A stretch of DNA of 64,000 nt, from assembly GCF_011682045.1 (NCBI RefSeq), contig NZ_VVIW01000014.1, forward strand, positions 1-64,000, read 5' to 3'. The DNA is from Massilia aquatica (lineage in GTDB: Bacteria; Pseudomonadota; Gammaproteobacteria; Burkholderiales; Burkholderiaceae_D). The notes under the pieces are model-generated. The model was not told the DNA's origin. It worked only from the letters and a program-made list of their open reading frames with translations, and did no database searches. The translations under genes and the position numbers were made by a program. How positions within the stretch are numbered: position 1 is the first letter of the stretch; each line of letters begins with the position of its first letter. Positions 61,420-64,000 of the stretch are shown in pieces.

Positions 61420-62693
61420 TGACGCATCCAGTCGCGCAGTTCGTAGTACCAGTAGGTCATCTGGGCGGCAGCCAGGCCCGCAGGTCCGCCCGCCGATGGC
61501 AGGCCCCACGCGGCAAAGCGCGCCAGCGGGGCGCCGTCACCGGCAATGGCGGCGGCCAGCACGTCGCCGGCCAGAGTGGTCGGCGCCACGCCGTGGCCGC
61601 CGAAGCCCATGCCGTACCACAGGCCATCGGGCAGGCGTCCGATCTGCGGCATCTGGTGGCGCGCGTAGCTCATCATGCCGCTCCACGCATGCGCCACGCG
61701 CACGCCGGCCAGTTGCGGGTAGACCTTGAGCATGTCCCGGTGCAGCAGGCGCGCCACATCTGCGCCGCTGCGCTCGCGCACCGCGATGCGGCCGCCCCAC
61801 AGCAGGCGCGTATCCGGCAGCGGGCGGTAGTAGTCGAACGCGAAACGGGTGTCGTAGACGGCTGCGCCGGTGCGGATCGCCGTGTGCAGGCGCTCACCCA
61901 AGGGTTCGGTCACCATCACGTAGGTGGCGATCGGCAGCGCCGCGCGCGACAGCGCCGGCACCAGTTGCTCGATGTAGCCGCCGCAGCACACCACCACGTC
62001 GCGCGCGCGCACCTTGCCGGCGGCGGTGGTCACGATCCAGCCCTCGCCGTCGGCGGCGATGCTGGTGGCCGCGCTGTGTTCATGCACGCGCACGCCGCCC
62101 TGCGCCAGCACGCGGGCCAGCCCCTGGGCATACTTAAGGGGATGAAAATGAAAGGCGGCCGGCTCGAACAGGCCGCCGAAATAGCGTTTCGACGCGAGTT
62201 TGCCGGCCAGCTGCGCGCTTGAGACGCGCTGCCATTCGACGCCCATGGCGTCCATCATGAAGCGCTGCTGGTCGTCGAGCAGGCGCGCATCGTCGAACCA
62301 GTTGGCAAGATACACCCCTTCGTGGCGGGCGTCGCAGTCGATGCCGTATTGGTCGATGCGGCGGCGGATGCGTTCGACCGCATCGAGCGTCATGCGGTAC
62401 AGGCTGCGCGCGGCATCGACGCCGATGGCAGCCGCCATGCTGCGCTCACCGCGCGAAAAGCCGCCGAAAACAAAACCGCCGTTGCGTCCCGAGGCCCCGT
62501 GGCCGACGCGCCGGGCGTCGAGCAGGACGATGTCGCGCACGCCGCGCTCCATCAGGCCAAGCGCCGTGGCCAGGCCGGCAAAGCCGGCGCCGACGATGCA
62601 AACGGCCGCGTCGAGCGGTCCGGCCAGCGGCGCATACGTGTCGCCCGGCGAGGTGGCCCGATAGTAGTCGTGCGCCGCCCGGGCCTCAGGCAT
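61416..62693 (-). CDS. FAD-dependent oxidoreductase, DAO family (PuuB-like)
   Basis: The protein has 425 residues. AAVCIVGAGFAGLATALGLMERGVRDIVLLDARRVGHGASGRNGGFVFGGFS is the FAD site, and DGLWYGMGFGGHGVAPTTLAGDVLA the C-terminal FAD contact, as in gamma-glutamylputrescine oxidase and related amine oxidases. The substrate is not known. It overlaps LD-carboxypeptidase by 8 bases and DUF418 by 4 bases, showing a compact operon. Confidence 0.87.
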   Translation of the reverse strand: MPEARAAHDYYRATSPGDTYAPLAGPLDAAVCIVGAGFAGLATALGLMERGVRDIVLLDARRVGHGASGRNGGFVFGGFSRGERSMAAAIGVDAARSLYRMTLDAVERIRRRIDQYGIDCDARHEGVYLANWFDDARLLDDQQRFMMDAMGVEWQRVSSAQLAGKLASKRYFGGLFEPAAFHFHPLKYAQGLARVLAQGGVRVHEHSAATSIAADGEGWIVTTAAGKVRARDVVVCCGGYIEQLVPALSRAALPIATYVMVTEPLGERLHTAIRTGAAVYDTRFAFDYYRPLPDTRLLWGGRIAVRERSGADVARLLHRDMLKVYPQLAGVRVAHAWSGMMSYARHQMPQIGRLPDGLWYGMGFGGHGVAPTTLAGDVLAAAIAGDGAPLARFAAWGLPSAGGPAGLAAAQMTYWYYELRDWMRQ

Positions 62694-63603
62694 GCGCGAT
62701 GGTCGGATAGCCGCTCATGGTCAGCGTGAAGCCGGCGCAGTCGGAGACCAGCTGCGCCTGCGCGCCGAAGGGAATCGTCACGCGCTGCGCCATGTGCCCG
62801 AACTGCAGGCCCGTAAGCACGGGAATCGGCAGATTGGCGCGCAGGTAGGCCAGCATGGCGGCAAAATCGTAGCCATTGTCGGCCGGCGTGAGGCGGTAGC
62901 CCGAAAAGTCGCCCAGGACCAGGGCCTTCTGGCGCGCCAGCACGCCCGACTGCAGCAGTTGCAGCAGCATGCGTTCGACCCGGTAGGGGTGCTCGTTGAT
63001 GTCTTCCACAAAAACGATGCCGTCGTCGATGTGCGCGAACCACTCGGTGCCCATGAGCGAAATGAGCATGGCCAGGTTGCCGCCCCAGATCGTGCCATCG
63101 ACCTCCAGATCGGGATTATCGGGCGCGCAGGCGCGGATGACATGGCGCGGGCCTTGCAGGCAGCGCCAGAAATCGTGCTGCGTGAAGGCCACCGGTTCGG
63201 CGGCGCCGAAGTCGCTGTAGAGCATCGGCCCGGCATAGCTTTGCGCGCCGGTCTGCGCCATCAGGCCCATATGGAAGGCGGTAAAGTCGCTGTAGCCGAC
63301 AAAGATCTTGCCGCTGTCAGCCATGCGCGCGAAATCGATGCGCGGCAGCAGGCGCGTGAGGCCGTACTGGCCGCGCAGCGCCATCACCACCTGTATCTGC
63401 GGGTCGCTGGCGGCGGCGTTGAGCTGGGCCAGGCGCGCGTCGTCGGTGCCGCCGAAGCGCTGGAACACCTTGTCGGCCTCGAAGTAGTTGTGCACCGTGT
63501 GGCCCTGCGCGACGAGGGAGCCGATGCCGCGTTCGATGGCGGCGTTGTCGCTGCCAAAGCCGCTTGGCGCAACGATGGCGATGCCGATGGGGGGTATGTT
63601 CAC
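62686..63603 (-). CDS. LD-carboxypeptidase (peptidase S66)
   Basis: The protein has 305 residues. The nucleophile serine lies in FVGYSDFTAFHMGL, preceded by ALRGQYGLTRLLPRIDF. GGNLAMLISLMGTEWFA, VFVEDINEHPYRVERMLLQL and LQFGHMAQRVTIPFG carry the Glu and His of the S66 triad. It removes the terminal D-Ala from the tetrapeptide of peptidoglycan during recycling in the cytoplasm. It overlaps both neighbours by a few bases. Confidence 0.92.
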   Translation of the reverse strand: MNIPPIGIAIVAPSGFGSDNAAIERGIGSLVAQGHTVHNYFEADKVFQRFGGTDDARLAQLNAAASDPQIQVVMALRGQYGLTRLLPRIDFARMADSGKIFVGYSDFTAFHMGLMAQTGAQSYAGPMLYSDFGAAEPVAFTQHDFWRCLQGPRHVIRACAPDNPDLEVDGTIWGGNLAMLISLMGTEWFAHIDDGIVFVEDINEHPYRVERMLLQLLQSGVLARQKALVLGDFSGYRLTPADNGYDFAAMLAYLRANLPIPVLTGLQFGHMAQRVTIPFGAQAQLVSDCAGFTLTMSGYPTIAHA

Positions 63604-64000
63604 TGTTTTTCGAAAAGCCGCGCTGTGGAGTCGGGGCTTATCTTACCGTGCGCGTGCTCATCGATCAAGGCGAGCAGGCGCTCGATCAGCTGCGGCGGCA
63701 GGTCGTGGCCCATGCCTTCGATGACTTCGAGGCGCGCGCCGGGCACCAGGCGCGCCGTGTCTTCGCCGCAGGCCGGCGGCACCAGCGGATCGGCCGCGCC
63801 GTGAATGACCAGCGTGCGCGCGCGGATCGATTTGAGCAGTTCGCTGCGGTCGCCCGTGGCCACGATGGCGATCAGCTGGCGCGCCAGCCCGCCCGGCGAC
63901 AGGTTGCGCTTGATCGAGCGCGCGATGCGTTCGCGCAGCAGGCGTTCGGGAGTGGGATAGGCGGGGCTGCCGATGACGCGCATGGTGTGCACCATGTGGT
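63600..64000 (-). CDS. Alpha/beta hydrolase, C-terminal part (cut at window edge)
   Basis: The coding frame runs to the right edge without a clear gene start, so the N-terminus and nucleophile lie outside. The visible end has RTLVIHGAADPLVPPACGEDTARLVPGARLEVIEGMGHDLPP, with the Asp and His of the triad. It is a typical esterase/haloperoxidase-like lipase. It overlaps the LD-carboxypeptidase gene by 4 bases and is the first visible gene of that minus-strand operon. Confidence 0.85.
   Translation of the reverse strand, partial: HMVHTMRVIGSPAYPTPERLLRERIARSIKRNLSPGGLARQLIAIVATGDRSELLKSIRARTLVIHGAADPLVPPACGEDTARLVPGARLEVIEGMGHDLPPQLIERLLALIDEHAHGKISPDSTARLFEKQ

Noticed and set aside
1-64000. CRISPR arrays, tRNA or rRNA genes, insertion sequences and phage genes
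   Set aside because: I looked for regular short repeats, cloverleaf-like segments, transposase motifs and phage gene runs, and saw none. A covariance-model search would be needed to exclude small RNAs.

Overview
The window reads as chromosome of a high-GC betaproteobacterium, most likely Oxalobacteraceae (Massilia/Duganella/Janthinobacterium-like). This is inferred from the PEP-CTERM/exosortase-A (XrtA) surface-polysaccharide genes, the GC-rich codon use, the long antisense open frames and the nadA-nadC and nadB neighbourhoods. No rRNA, tRNA, CRISPR array, transposase, integrase or phage gene was seen.

Layout. 1-7.2 kb is accessory DNA: a barstar-like protein, a decayed gene broken in three frames, a PEP-CTERM protein, an ATP-grasp protein, and several unrecognised genes lying between two copies of the ATP-grasp gene 3' end. 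7.3-9.0 kb holds a two-gene unit: a small protein with a CPAC...SGFDIR core, followed after one base by a DUF692 (MNIO) enzyme fused to a partner-like C-terminal domain. This is the best candidate for an undescribed RiPP-type system. 9.1-18.4 kb carries ordinary genes: a serine-hydrolase lipoprotein, a glutaminyl cyclotransferase, a GNAT enzyme, a DUF2339/DUF3999 membrane pair, DUF445 and a PNPOx-like protein.

18.7-39.2 kb is an XrtA/PEP-CTERM polysaccharide locus: a WbpP-like epimerase, PrsT, a FeeM-like acyltransferase with a flavoprotein oxidase, a PEP-CTERM protein behind a sigma-54-type promoter, chain-length determinant and tyrosine kinase, two glycosyltransferases, a deacetylase, acyl-CoA ligase, two hydrolases, the sigma-54 activator PrsR and the priming glycosyltransferase. 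XrtA itself, the outer-membrane export protein and the sensor kinase PrsK are not in the window.

39.4-55 kb combines NAD metabolism (nadB, a sirtuin, nadC, nadA) with a Fur-box-controlled iron operon of two TonB-dependent receptors, DUF4198, DUF3649, PepSY and DUF3325 proteins. It continues with a lipocalin and the ABC-F ATPase YbiT. 55-57.4 kb is a second accessory patch, bounded by a 74-bp repeat of the ybiT promoter and start. 57.5-64 kb carries small secreted or membrane proteins, an RNA-ligase-like nucleotidyltransferase, an outer-membrane barrel, and a tightly overlapping four-gene minus-strand operon (alpha/beta hydrolase, LD-carboxypeptidase, FAD oxidoreductase, DUF418) that runs off the right edge.
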